7,567 nt of DNA from Candidatus Moraniibacteriota bacterium (GCA_027039165.1 JALWEZ010000205.1:1-7567); one strand, 5' to 3'. Positions 1-6,980 are shown, numbered from the stretch's first letter. The notes: generated by a model from the letters alone, not told the origin. Made by a program: numbers and translations.

Positions 1-2
1 AA

Positions 3-1388
3 GAAAAAAGCGCAGAAAAAATAAATGAAAAAAAATATTTTTTTTTTAAAAATAATTTTTTGGATTTAGATAGTGAAAAAAAAATATTTAAGACTTTTGG
101 AGATTTTAAAGAAGAATATCCTGAAGTAGATATTAAATTAATAACTTATAATGAGATCATAAGAAAGATCAAAAATGGTCTCCAGGAAGTTTTTGAACTT
201 GAACCTCTAAAAATTTCTTCGGAAGAAATTGAATATAAAAATCCATATGATTTTATTCCTGAAAAATTTAAAAATAATCCAAATTTAGTTGTTTTTGATA
301 AAGAAATACTTGAAATGTCCGATAGTGAGTTCATGGATAAGTTTCACGTGTCAAAAAATACAAAAAATAGGTTGATGAGTTTTTACGAGTGTAATGGGTA
401 TGCTTGGTTTTTGTCTCAAGAAAATGAAGGAGAAAAAAACAAAACAAATACTACAACTTGCTATCGTTACAATAATCAATTTGACTTTTACAAAAGAAGG
501 TATGCAGATCAGATGGATAGGATAAACGAAATTTTGAAAAATGGAAAAGAGGATAATTCTATTAGATACTCAGCACCAGTTGAAGATATGACAGAGGTGA
601 GACTTGAAGATTTTTTTGCTCCAGGTATTACTCCTAGTGATATAGAGGATAAATATCCTGGAATTAATATAAATTATTTAGACACAAGAGTAAAAAAAAT
701 GATTCACGAGGGTTATGTGAATATATTTGTCCATAAAGAAAGTAAAAATAAAAAACGTGTACAAACTAGAAATATAAACTTTTTGGAAATTGATGGTAAA
801 AAATCATTTCCTGAATGGTATGATGAAAAAATGCTAAAAAAAGACATAAGAGCTGGAAGGTTTTTTGCAATAAAAAGTCATCCTGTTCTTAGAGGAATAT
901 TGGATAAATATGATATTGATTTTAAATCTGATGCTCAAATGAGATTATTTGAATTAGCTGGGGAAGAAGCTTTTGAAAATGAAATTTGGAGAGCTGTAGT
1001 AGTAAAAAATGTTGGAGTAAGTTTTTTGCGTAAAATAGATAAATTAAATAAAGAAGTTTCAATAAATACAAAAAACCGTGAGAATGAAGATTTTTCGCTT
1101 ATGGATACTATGAGTGCTCAAAAAACTGGTTTTGAATTTGAGAAAAATTTAATAGATGAGGACACTATAGAAGAAGTACAATATAGGATAAAAGCTAGAA
1201 ATTATGAGGATTATGATGAATACGAGGATGATTTGGAATTTGTGGCTGAGTATTTGGGGCAAGATTATTCTACAGATGCAGAGGATGAGGAAGATAGGAA
1301 ACGTTGGGAAAAAGAAGCTCAAGAGGACAAAGAACGTTTTGATAGAATTTTAAAAAGAAATGATATAAATCTAGAAGATTTACTTTGA
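3..1388 (+). CDS. Unrecognised protein with repeated winged-helix-like modules and an acidic tail (5' end uncertain, probably partial)
   Basis: I do not recognise a named family. Residues below are numbered from a TTG at 60. Three segments share one pattern: an acidic and aromatic start (EEYP, DKFH, DKYP), a basic helix, then NG or EG followed by an aromatic or hydrophobic strand. They lie at about 15-48, 88-121 and 192-228, and a weaker fourth at 281-308. This looks like degenerate winged helix-turn-helix modules, so DNA binding is an inference. Residues 381-425 are very rich in Asp and Glu. Residues 331-352 faintly resemble the linker before region 4 of sigma-70 factors, but no region 4 follows. 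The frame has no stop back to the left edge and the TTG has no ribosome binding site, so the true start probably lies outside the window. Alternatively the gene begins near ATG 25 with a frame change at a T10 tract (38-47). The gene stands alone before a promoter at 1403. Confidence 0.6.
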   Translation, partial: EKSAEKINEKKYFFFKNNFLDLDSEKKIFKTFGDFKEEYPEVDIKLITYNEIIRKIKNGLQEVFELEPLKISSEEIEYKNPYDFIPEKFKNNPNLVVFDKEILEMSDSEFMDKFHVSKNTKNRLMSFYECNGYAWFLSQENEGEKNKTNTTTCYRYNNQFDFYKRRYADQMDRINEILKNGKEDNSIRYSAPVEDMTEVRLEDFFAPGITPSDIEDKYPGININYLDTRVKKMIHEGYVNIFVHKESKNKKRVQTRNINFLEIDGKKSFPEWYDEKMLKKDIRAGRFFAIKSHPVLRGILDKYDIDFKSDAQMRLFELAGEEAFENEIWRAVVVKNVGVSFLRKIDKLNKEVSINTKNRENEDFSLMDTMSAQKTGFEFEKNLIDEDTIEEVQYRIKARNYEDYDEYEDDLEFVAEYLGQDYSTDAEDEEDRKRWEKEAQEDKERFDRILKRNDINLEDLL

Positions 1389-1402
1389 AAATAAAAAATA
1401 TT

Positions 1403-1430
1403 TTGTACTAAGTTAGAAAGATGATACAAT
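1403..1430 (+). promoter_or_regulatory. Promoter for the FRG gene, extended -10 type
   Basis: TTGTAC (1403-1408) and TACAAT (1425-1430) are separated by 16 bases. The -10 box is preceded by TG plus one base (1422-1424), which makes an extended -10 element. Transcription would start near 1437, about 25 bases before the FRG ATG at 1462. The -35 box matches consensus at only three of six positions, so the extended -10 probably does most of the work. The arms TTGTA and TACAA (1403-1407, 1425-1429) form a short inverted repeat across the two boxes, too short to call an operator. Confidence 0.5.
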
Positions 1431-1461
1431 ACAAGTATTATTGATATTTTTATGGTTTTTT

Positions 1462-2391
1462 ATGAATAAAAATAATTCTTATTGTTTAGTTAGTGAAGTG
1501 GAAGATAATCCTAGAAAGTTTATTGATTTTTTGAGATTATCACAGAAACATTGGAATCAAACTCATATCTTGCCAAATAATAGTGCTTTTGAATTGAAAG
1601 ATGAATGGATTTTTCGGGGAAATTCTAATGCAGACTGGAGACTTGTACCAAGTGCTTGGAGAAATAATAGAATAATAGAGTCACAAATTAAGAATAAAAA
1701 GGAATTATTGATTAAATCAGGAGTAAAATTGGAGAATTTGCCAAGCTATGAAGATTTGTATATTGAAGTTGAGAATGATATAATGCGACGGTTTAGAGAT
1801 AGTTTGCATGATTTTGGTTATCCAGTAGAATGGGCAAATAAGCGTAGTGTCCAAAAAACTTGTAATTTTTCTGAATTTTTGGATGTTGCATGTGTTGCTC
1901 AACATCACGGTATACCAACGCGATTATTAGATTGGACGGTAAATCCTATAACTGCAGCTTATTTTGCTTGTGAGCCAAGTGGAAGATGTAAAAAAGCGCA
2001 AAAAATTTGCGTTTGGGCATTGAATATCGGATCTCAAATGTTTAAAGAAGAATATGGGAATATAAAAATTCATGAACAACCTAGAAATAGAAATGATTAT
2101 TTAAGAGCTCAACAAGCCTTATTTACAGAATGCTCGGATGGTGTAGAAATTCACAGAAAAACTGGAAAATGGATAGGTATAGAGCAAAAAGTTGAGCAAT
2201 ATTTAAATAGCAATAAGGAAATATTAATAAATCAGAATATTTTGGTAAAGGTGACACTAAAAAAAGAACATGCAGATGAAGTTGTGGATATATTACGAAA
2301 AGAAGGGGTTAGTAAATCTTCTATAATGCCTTCTCTTGATAATTTAGCTTCTGACACAATAAACAATTGGGAATTAGATAAAAAATTTTAG
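1462..2391 (+). CDS. FRG-domain protein
   Basis: This protein of about 309 residues belongs to the FRG family, named for its conserved Phe/Tyr-Arg-Gly motif. From the ATG at 1462, WIFRG with the following NADW is at about 49-59. The second hallmark, AQHHGIPTRLLDWTVNP, is at 146-162. A third conserved stretch, RAQQALFT, is at 215-222, and the terminal SSIMPSLDNLA at about 286-296 is also typical. No signal peptide or membrane segment is needed, so it is probably cytoplasmic. The biochemical activity of FRG domains is not something I can state as established; a nucleotide-related or toxin-like role is only a guess. A TTG at 1441 in the same frame would add a hydrophobic heptapeptide (MIFLWFF) and overlap the likely transcript start, so ATG 1462 is preferred. 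No Shine-Dalgarno sequence precedes it. The stop directly abuts the CDF gene, so the two are probably one transcript. Confidence 0.85.
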   Translation: MNKNNSYCLVSEVEDNPRKFIDFLRLSQKHWNQTHILPNNSAFELKDEWIFRGNSNADWRLVPSAWRNNRIIESQIKNKKELLIKSGVKLENLPSYEDLYIEVENDIMRRFRDSLHDFGYPVEWANKRSVQKTCNFSEFLDVACVAQHHGIPTRLLDWTVNPITAAYFACEPSGRCKKAQKICVWALNIGSQMFKEEYGNIKIHEQPRNRNDYLRAQQALFTECSDGVEIHRKTGKWIGIEQKVEQYLNSNKEILINQNILVKVTLKKEHADEVVDILRKEGVSKSSIMPSLDNLASDTINNWELDKKF

Positions 2392-3324
2392 ATGAGTAAA
2401 ATGTCACTACAAAAAAAGGGTACAATTGTTGCAACTTTAACTGCAATGTTTCTGACTACTGTTAAAATTTTTGTAGCAGTTTTTTCAGGTTCTCTGATAG
2501 TGTTAGTCTCAGCACTAGATTCGTTATTGGATGTGGCTATATCCTTTTTTAATTTTTGGGCTATAAAAAAGGCAGAAGAAAGTGTTACGAGACAATTTCA
2601 ATACGGAAAAGGAAAAGTTCAAGCAATTGCTTCCGTAATTGAAGGAGTTGTTGTAATTGTATCTAGTTTATATATTTTGTATGAAGCAATCATAAAGCTT
2701 ATAAATAAAAGTGAAATTTCCATGCTTACATCTTCTATGATTTTGATGATTTTTTCAATTTTTATAACTTTTTTCTTAGTGAGATATTTACAAAAAATTG
2801 CTAATCAAACGGATAATCTAGTTACAAAATCAGATGCGCTTCACTACAAAATGGATCTTTTTACTAATGTGTCTATTTTAATTGCTCTTTTGTTTATTTA
2901 TTTTACTAAGTGGAGTTTTTTGGATTCGATTTTTGGGTTTAGTATAGGTATTTATATGATAATTTCAGCTGTTAAAATTATAAAAGAAGGAATTTTTGTA
3001 CTTCTTGATCATGCACTTAGTAATGAAATTATTTCAAAAATTGAGCAAATTATAAATATGCAATCAGAAGTGCATAGCTTCCATTGGTTAAAAACTAGAA
3101 CAGATGGAAGTAAGAATTTTGTAGAATTTCATCTAGTATTAGAGCCTGAGATGAAATTGAGAGATGCACACGATATTTCTGATAAGATAGAAGAGGAGAT
3201 AGCAAAAGTTGATAAGAAAAAAATTTGGATTGTAACACCTCATTACGATCCAGTTGATGATGAAGAAATAAATAATGCTGTGAGGAGTGGAGAATATATA
3301 AAAACTTCAGATTATAGATTTTGA
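2392..3324 (+). CDS. Cation diffusion facilitator metal efflux transporter (YiiP/FieF-like)
   Basis: An inner-membrane divalent-metal/proton antiporter exporting Zn, Fe or Mn from the cytoplasm; the metal cannot be fixed from sequence. Six hydrophobic helices lie at roughly 11-31, 33-55, 77-100, 112-131, 156-172 and 175-195. The transport site is complete: D43 and D47 (LDSLLD) in helix 2, H151 and D155 (HYKMD) in helix 5, matching the DDHD site of E. coli YiiP (D45, D49, H153, D157). The C-terminal cytoplasmic domain (about 208-288) keeps ligands corresponding to the YiiP dimer-interface metal site: H231 in HWLKTR, H247 in EFHLVL, and H284 with D286 in PHYDP. The length of 310 is close to YiiP (300), with a short extra polar tail. 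It starts on the base after the FRG stop, which implies translational coupling. A second ATG three codons in (M4) is an alternative start. Confidence 0.93.
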   Translation: MSKMSLQKKGTIVATLTAMFLTTVKIFVAVFSGSLIVLVSALDSLLDVAISFFNFWAIKKAEESVTRQFQYGKGKVQAIASVIEGVVVIVSSLYILYEAIIKLINKSEISMLTSSMILMIFSIFITFFLVRYLQKIANQTDNLVTKSDALHYKMDLFTNVSILIALLFIYFTKWSFLDSIFGFSIGIYMIISAVKIIKEGIFVLLDHALSNEIISKIEQIINMQSEVHSFHWLKTRTDGSKNFVEFHLVLEPEMKLRDAHDISDKIEEEIAKVDKKKIWIVTPHYDPVDDEEINNAVRSGEYIKTSDYRF

Positions 3325-3360
3325 AGTGTGAGATGTTAATTATTATTTTATTTAAAGAAT

Positions 3361-4143
3361 ATGCAGAAAAAAATATTGATTGTTGGTTATGGTATATTTG
3401 GGAGACTTATGGCAGATATACTTTCGAGAGATTTTGAAATATATATTCACAATAGAAGTCAAATAAAAGAAGTAAGTACGAATTTTGGTGGCAAAAAAGA
3501 AAATATAAAAATTCTTTTAAGAGATGAAAATAAAAGAATTAAAAAAGAAAGTTTTCCAGACGTTGATTTTGTGGTGTTTTGTGTGCCTGTGCAGTTTTTA
3601 CTTGATTCTATAAAAGAGCTTAAAAAATTCATATCTAGAAAGTCTATAATAATGGACGTGTCATCTGTGAAAGTGTATCCACTTGACATTTTGAAGAAAA
3701 ATTTTCCAGAAAATGAAATAATTGGAACTCATCCAATGTTTGGTGTTCCATCCATAGAGAAAAAACTGGATGATTTAAAAGTTGTTTTGTCAAATGTTTC
3801 TTGTTCGCAGGAAAATGTAGATAATATTGTAAAATATATAAAAAATTTAGATTTTGAGGGTATAAATTTTGATGTGATTAAAATGGACGCTTGTGAACAT
3901 GACAAAAGAACAGCAAAAATTCAAGCACTTACTCATTTCATAGGGGAGGGACTTAAATGTTTTGATCTAGTAGATGATGAACTTAAAACTTACTCTTATA
4001 GAATACTTTATAATTTGCATGTTGATACTGCGCTAAATACTAGAGAGCTTTTTGAAACAATTCAAAAATTTAATCCTTATGCCAAAGATATTAGAAAAAA
4101 ACTAATTAGTAAATTAATTGAAATAGACAAAGATTTGGAGTAA
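3361..4143 (+). CDS. tyrA: TyrA-family prephenate/arogenate dehydrogenase
   Basis: Catalyses NAD(P)-dependent oxidative decarboxylation of prephenate or arogenate in tyrosine synthesis. The Rossmann motif GYGIFG is at 9-14. The second strand ends HNRS (30-33), with no acidic residue at the usual NAD-selecting place and an Arg, which favours NADP. The active-site region carries DVSSVK (99-104) and THPMFG (123-128, His124), followed by EHD (179-181) and THF (191-193), all hallmarks of the family. The motifs IVGYGIFG, HNRS, DVSSVK, THPMFG and EHD together resemble plant arogenate dehydrogenases more than E. coli TyrA. No chorismate mutase or ACT domain is fused. The 260 residues are slightly short but cover the whole fold. 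It lies 36 bases after the CDF gene with no clear promoter, so it may be the last gene of the FRG-CDF transcript. No other aromatic-pathway gene is present here. Confidence 0.85.
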   Translation: MQKKILIVGYGIFGRLMADILSRDFEIYIHNRSQIKEVSTNFGGKKENIKILLRDENKRIKKESFPDVDFVVFCVPVQFLLDSIKELKKFISRKSIIMDVSSVKVYPLDILKKNFPENEIIGTHPMFGVPSIEKKLDDLKVVLSNVSCSQENVDNIVKYIKNLDFEGINFDVIKMDACEHDKRTAKIQALTHFIGEGLKCFDLVDDELKTYSYRILYNLHVDTALNTRELFETIQKFNPYAKDIRKKLISKLIEIDKDLE

Positions 4144-4147
4144 ATTT

Positions 4148-4176
4148 TTGCTACTTTTTGCTTTTGCTTGTATAAT
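4148..4176 (+). promoter_or_regulatory. Promoter for the tRNA-Arg / rbfA / DHH unit
   Basis: TTGCTA (4148-4153) and a perfect TATAAT (4171-4176) are separated by exactly 17 bases. This is the best sigma-70-type promoter in the window. The predicted start near 4183 gives a leader of about 30 bases before the tRNA at 4213. It overlaps the few bases after the tyrA stop (4141-4143). Confidence 0.7.
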
Positions 4177-4190
4177 ACTTAAAAGTAGGG

Positions 4191-4207
4191 TATGATTAAA
4201 TATCATA
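4191..4207. repeat. Inverted repeat in the pre-tRNA leader
   Basis: TATGAT (4191-4196) and ATCATA (4202-4207) are perfect 6-bp arms around a 5-base loop, extendable by one G-T pair. It lies between the predicted transcription start and the mature 5' end of the tRNA, so it would be a hairpin in the precursor leader, or an operator just downstream of the start. The arms are AT-rich and the stem would be weak. Confidence 0.45.
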
Positions 4208-4212
4208 TGAAA

Positions 4213-4284
4213 GTCCTTGTAGTTCAACGGATAGAACAAGTCCCTCCTAAGGATTAGATGTAGGTTCGATTCCTGCCAAGGACA
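4213..4284 (+). tRNA. tRNA-Arg, anticodon CCU (decodes AGG)
   Basis: A complete 72-base cloverleaf. The acceptor arms GTCCTTG and CAAGGAC pair perfectly over seven positions. The D stem is GTTC/GAAC with loop AACGGATA. The anticodon stem is AGTCC/GGATT (one G-T pair) with loop CTCCTAA, giving anticodon CCT at 4246-4248. The variable loop is four bases (AGAT), and the T stem is GTAGG/CCTGC around TTCGATT. The discriminator is A at 4284. The 3' CCA is not encoded (the sequence continues CAAAT), so it must be added after transcription. It fits a genome that writes most arginines as AGA or AGG. It probably shares a transcript with rbfA, which starts 24 bases downstream. Confidence 0.96.
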
Positions 4285-4308
4285 CAAATTAGTAATATAT
4301 AAAGAAAT

Positions 4309-4644
4309 ATGACGGAAAGAATGATGAGAGTAAATTCCATGATTAAACATGAGATTACAAGACTTGTGAGTGAAATTGTGGATTTAAAACCAGGAGTTTT
4401 TGCAACTATTCCAAAGGTGGATACTTCTATTGATTTTTCTCAAACTAAGATTTTTGTAACTGTTTTTCCAACAAAAGAAAAAGATTATGTTATGAAAACT
4501 TTGGGATATGAAAGGGGATTATTACAAAAAAAATTACACAAAAAATTACATTTAAAAGTATTGCCAAAAATTTTATTTGTCTATAGTGACGTTGGAGAAA
4601 ATGTAGATGAACTAGAATATATCACAAAAAATAATGAATTTTAA
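4309..4644 (+). CDS. rbfA: Ribosome-binding factor A
   Basis: RbfA is a small KH-like protein that binds the immature 30S subunit and helps 16S rRNA maturation. The N-terminal pattern TERMMRVNSMIKHEITRLV (2-20) is the usual opening helix. The PKVDTSIDFSQTKIFVTVFP stretch (35-54) corresponds to the conserved V-x-x-S-x-D-l-x-x-A strand, and LGYERGLLQKKL (65-76) to the family A/G-x-x-R-x-x-L helix. KVLPKILFVYSDVGE (83-97) matches the family P-x-L-x-F-x-x-D ending. At 111 residues it is short but complete, lacking only the variable tail. In-frame ATGs at 4321 and 4324 are alternatives, but the residues before them (TER) match the family and an AAAGAA tract precedes ATG 4309. It follows the tRNA by 24 bases and precedes the DHH gene by 20. 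Confidence 0.92.
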   Translation: MTERMMRVNSMIKHEITRLVSEIVDLKPGVFATIPKVDTSIDFSQTKIFVTVFPTKEKDYVMKTLGYERGLLQKKLHKKLHLKVLPKILFVYSDVGENVDELEYITKNNEF

Positions 4645-4664
4645 ATAAGATTAAACATTTATTG

Positions 4665-5639
4665 ATGCAACTCAAGATATTTCAGAAAGAATTTAATACA
4701 CTCAGTTATTCTATAAAACATGCAGAAGAAATACTGCTTTTTGCACACAATAGACCAGATCCAGATGCTTGTGGTAGTGTAGTTGGGTTTAAAAGATATA
4801 TAGAAGAAAATTATGATAAAAATGTTACCCTGGGCTGTTTCAACGAACAACCTGAGTTTTTGGAGGCTGTTTTGGGTAAAAATGAATTTGCACATCCAGA
4901 TGAGTTAGATTTTTCTAAATTTGATTTAGCTATTGGATGTGATAGTGTAGAGAGAGGATTTGATAAAATAATTGAAAAATTAAATAAAGACTGTGTGGTT
5001 GCTGTAGTTGATCATCATCATGACATAACCTTGAAAACAGATATTAATATAGTTGATGCCAGTTTTTCATCAGCTTCTGAAATTCTTTATCATTTTGCAA
5101 AATTTGAAAGAAAAAAAATTTCTCAATTTGTAGCAATAGCCTATTTAACAGGTATAATAGGGGATACTGGAATTTTTCAGTATAGTAATACCAGTTCAAG
5201 AACTCTAGATGCTTCTGCAGAACTTGTAAAACAAGGAGCTAATATTTCAAAAATAGTTGGTGCAACATTTGCAAATCAAAAAATAAAAACTTTGAATATG
5301 TGGGGAAGAGCTTTAGAAAAAGCGAAACTTTTTGAGAAAGAGGGACTGATTGTAAGCGCAATAACTAAAGAAGATTTAGATGGTAAAAATTTAACAGGAG
5401 AAGAATTGAAAGAAGTTGCAAGTATTTTGGCAACTGTACCAGGGGTAAAAGCATCACTTCTTTTGTTTCAGATAGATGAAAATAAGATAAGAGGAAATAT
5501 CCGTGCTCCAAGTGATACAGATATAGATGTTTCAAAAATTGCTAGAATGTTTGGGGGTGGAGGACATAAACTTGCAAGTGGTTTTGAAATAAATGGTAAA
5601 ATTATTTCTCAAGAAGATGGAGGATGGAAAATAGTCTAG
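4665..5639 (+). CDS. DHH/DHHA1 phosphoesterase, NrnA-like nanoRNase / pAp phosphatase
   Basis: A cytoplasmic metal-dependent hydrolase of the bifunctional NrnA type, which degrades 2-5-nucleotide RNAs and in some members dephosphorylates pAp. Numbering is from ATG 4665 (324 residues); the TTG just before it is less likely. All motifs are present: HNRPDPDACGS (28-38, His28, Asp32, Asp34), GCDS (91-94, Asp93), VVDHHHD (114-120) and GIIGDTGIFQYS (163-174, Asp167). The C-terminal DHHA1 domain ends with GGGGHKLASGFEI (297-309), the RNA-binding signature. Size and order match NrnA rather than RecJ (too short) or the GGDEF-linked GdpP (no PAS, GGDEF or membrane region). The rbfA-DHH order is the one seen for rbfA-nrnA in many Firmicutes. 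It converges on the ligase gene, with only nine bases between the two stops and no obvious hairpin. Confidence 0.9.
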   Translation: MQLKIFQKEFNTLSYSIKHAEEILLFAHNRPDPDACGSVVGFKRYIEENYDKNVTLGCFNEQPEFLEAVLGKNEFAHPDELDFSKFDLAIGCDSVERGFDKIIEKLNKDCVVAVVDHHHDITLKTDINIVDASFSSASEILYHFAKFERKKISQFVAIAYLTGIIGDTGIFQYSNTSSRTLDASAELVKQGANISKIVGATFANQKIKTLNMWGRALEKAKLFEKEGLIVSAITKEDLDGKNLTGEELKEVASILATVPGVKASLLLFQIDENKIRGNIRAPSDTDIDVSKIARMFGGGGHKLASGFEINGKIISQEDGGWKIV

Positions 5640-5648
5640 ATAGATTTT

Positions 5649-6980
5649 TCAGTTTTTTGAAGCTGTAGATTTCACAAAAAGTCCCAAAAACAAAAAAAGT
5701 AAAAATAATCCAATATGAGAAGTCCACAAAAAGTGATCAAGAAGAGAGGTGAATAAGAATAAAATAAGAACTAGAAAGATTGTGAATTGTTCAAACGTTA
5801 TTTTATTTTTTAAATAAAATATTTTTAATAATACATTAAATATAAACAAAAGAAGCAAAAATCCACCAATAAAGCCAAGTTCTGCAAAAACTAGGAGATA
5901 GAAATTATGCACTGGTTGATATTGCCAAATAGCGAGTTTTCTGTTTTCTAAATTAAAAATTGAATTTGTGTAGTTTCCTGCTCCTGTGCCGAGTAGAGTA
6001 TGTTTATTTATCAAGGTTTTTGCTTGGGTTATGTATAATTTTCTATCTGAAATAGAATTATGAGATTTAAATGTGTCGTGATTTATGCGTACAAAAAATA
6101 AATCTTTGTATATAGAAACTATTGTAAGTGAAGTAAAAAATATTAAAATGATTATAGAGAATAATTTTTTGAGAAATTTTTGAGAATAAAAAAACAAAAA
6201 AATAGATATAAAAATCGTTGATATAAAAAGGGCTAGCCAAATATTTCTAGAAAATGTAAACAGTATAGTTGTATAAAAAAAGGTAATGCAAAGTAATAAA
6301 AAACTATTAAATAAATATTTTTTTTCTTTTGCAAAAGATACAAAAATGTAAATGGATATAATTGTACTAGTAAGTAACAAAATAGCTAGTATATTTGGAT
6401 GATTTTGTCCACCATAACTTCTGAGCCATCTACCAGTTTCTGAAGTTATGATAGAAGTGCCACCACGCCACACATCATAGTGATTTAATCCTAAATATTT
6501 AAAAGAAAAAGTACTTTGAGTTATAAATTGAAATAATCCAATTATACTTTGAAAAAGTGTGCTTATAATAAGTGTGATATAGAGTGTTTTTGTGTTGAAT
6601 TTAGTGATTTGCAATACAAAAAATAAGCAAAATGCAAGAAGTATTTTAATAGAAAAATAAAATGCTAGTGCTTTGTCTAGTGAATATGAAATTGAAAAAA
6701 AAATATAAAGTATAAATAAAAAAGAGAGTGTGGTTAATGTTTTATTTTTTTTAAAATATTCTAGTAATTTTTTGTAAGAAGTAAAAAAAATAAGAATCAA
6801 AAAAAGTGTGAGTACTATATCAGATAAATATAAACTTATTGTGCCGTAGTGCCACTTTTCTCTTCCAAAAAACACTTCGCGCAGAATAAACACTGTCTTA
6901 AGAGGAAGGATTAACACAAATAAGTAGAGTAAATAACTTTGGGTTTTTGAAAAATTTAGTTTTTTGAATATTTTTTTCAT
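5649..6980 (-). CDS. O-antigen ligase / polymerase-like membrane protein (Wzy_C, WaaL family)
   Basis: A polytopic membrane protein of 443 residues from the ATG at 6980, with about eleven or twelve hydrophobic helices spread over its length. The family transfers or polymerises lipid-linked glycans at the outer face of the membrane. Visible motifs are RWLRSYGGQNHPN (184-196), SRNIWLA (244-250), SISDRK and GTGAGNY (331-337) in a large extracytoplasmic loop, and HNFYLLVFAELGFIGG (358-373), the diagnostic H-N...E-x-G-x-x-G of the Wzy_C domain. The substrate cannot be told from sequence: it could be a surface polysaccharide or a protein O-glycan. An in-frame TTG at 6998 would add six residues, but it lies inside the loop of a leader inverted repeat and has no ribosome binding site, so ATG is preferred. 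No glycosyltransferases flank it here. Confidence 0.87.
   Translation of the reverse strand: MKKIFKKLNFSKTQSYLLYLFVLILPLKTVFILREVFFGREKWHYGTISLYLSDIVLTLFLILIFFTSYKKLLEYFKKNKTLTTLSFLFILYIFFSISYSLDKALAFYFSIKILLAFCLFFVLQITKFNTKTLYITLIISTLFQSIIGLFQFITQSTFSFKYLGLNHYDVWRGGTSIITSETGRWLRSYGGQNHPNILAILLLTSTIISIYIFVSFAKEKKYLFNSFLLLCITFFYTTILFTFSRNIWLALFISTIFISIFLFFYSQKFLKKLFSIIILIFFTSLTIVSIYKDLFFVRINHDTFKSHNSISDRKLYITQAKTLINKHTLLGTGAGNYTNSIFNLENRKLAIWQYQPVHNFYLLVFAELGFIGGFLLLLFIFNVLLKIFYLKNKITFEQFTIFLVLILFLFTSLLDHFLWTSHIGLFLLFLFLGLFVKSTASKN

Noticed and set aside
1717..1908. Minus-strand open frame of 63 codons inside the FRG gene
   Set aside because: It is antisense to strongly conserved FRG motifs and has no start signal or family likeness. 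The short minus-strand frames at 146-334, 3459-3689 and 4659-4895 are dismissed for the same reason.
3318..3346. Possible promoter for tyrA with TATTAT at 3341-3346
   Set aside because: A good -35 box is missing at 16-18 bases; the nearest (TTGAAG at 3321) leaves a 14-base spacer.
4213..4290. tRNA as an integration (att) site for a mobile element
   Set aside because: I saw no second copy of the tRNA 3' end in the window, and no integrase gene.
4114..4350. Open minus-strand frame of 78 codons across the tRNA region
   Set aside because: It is the antisense of the tRNA-Arg plus flanks; its CPWQESNLHL-like peptide is the well-known artefact from reverse translation of tRNA genes.
5625..5665. 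Possible bidirectional terminator between the convergent DHH and ligase genes
   Set aside because: Only a 4-5-bp AT-rich pairing (TTCA/TGAA around T runs) can be drawn; it is too weak to call.
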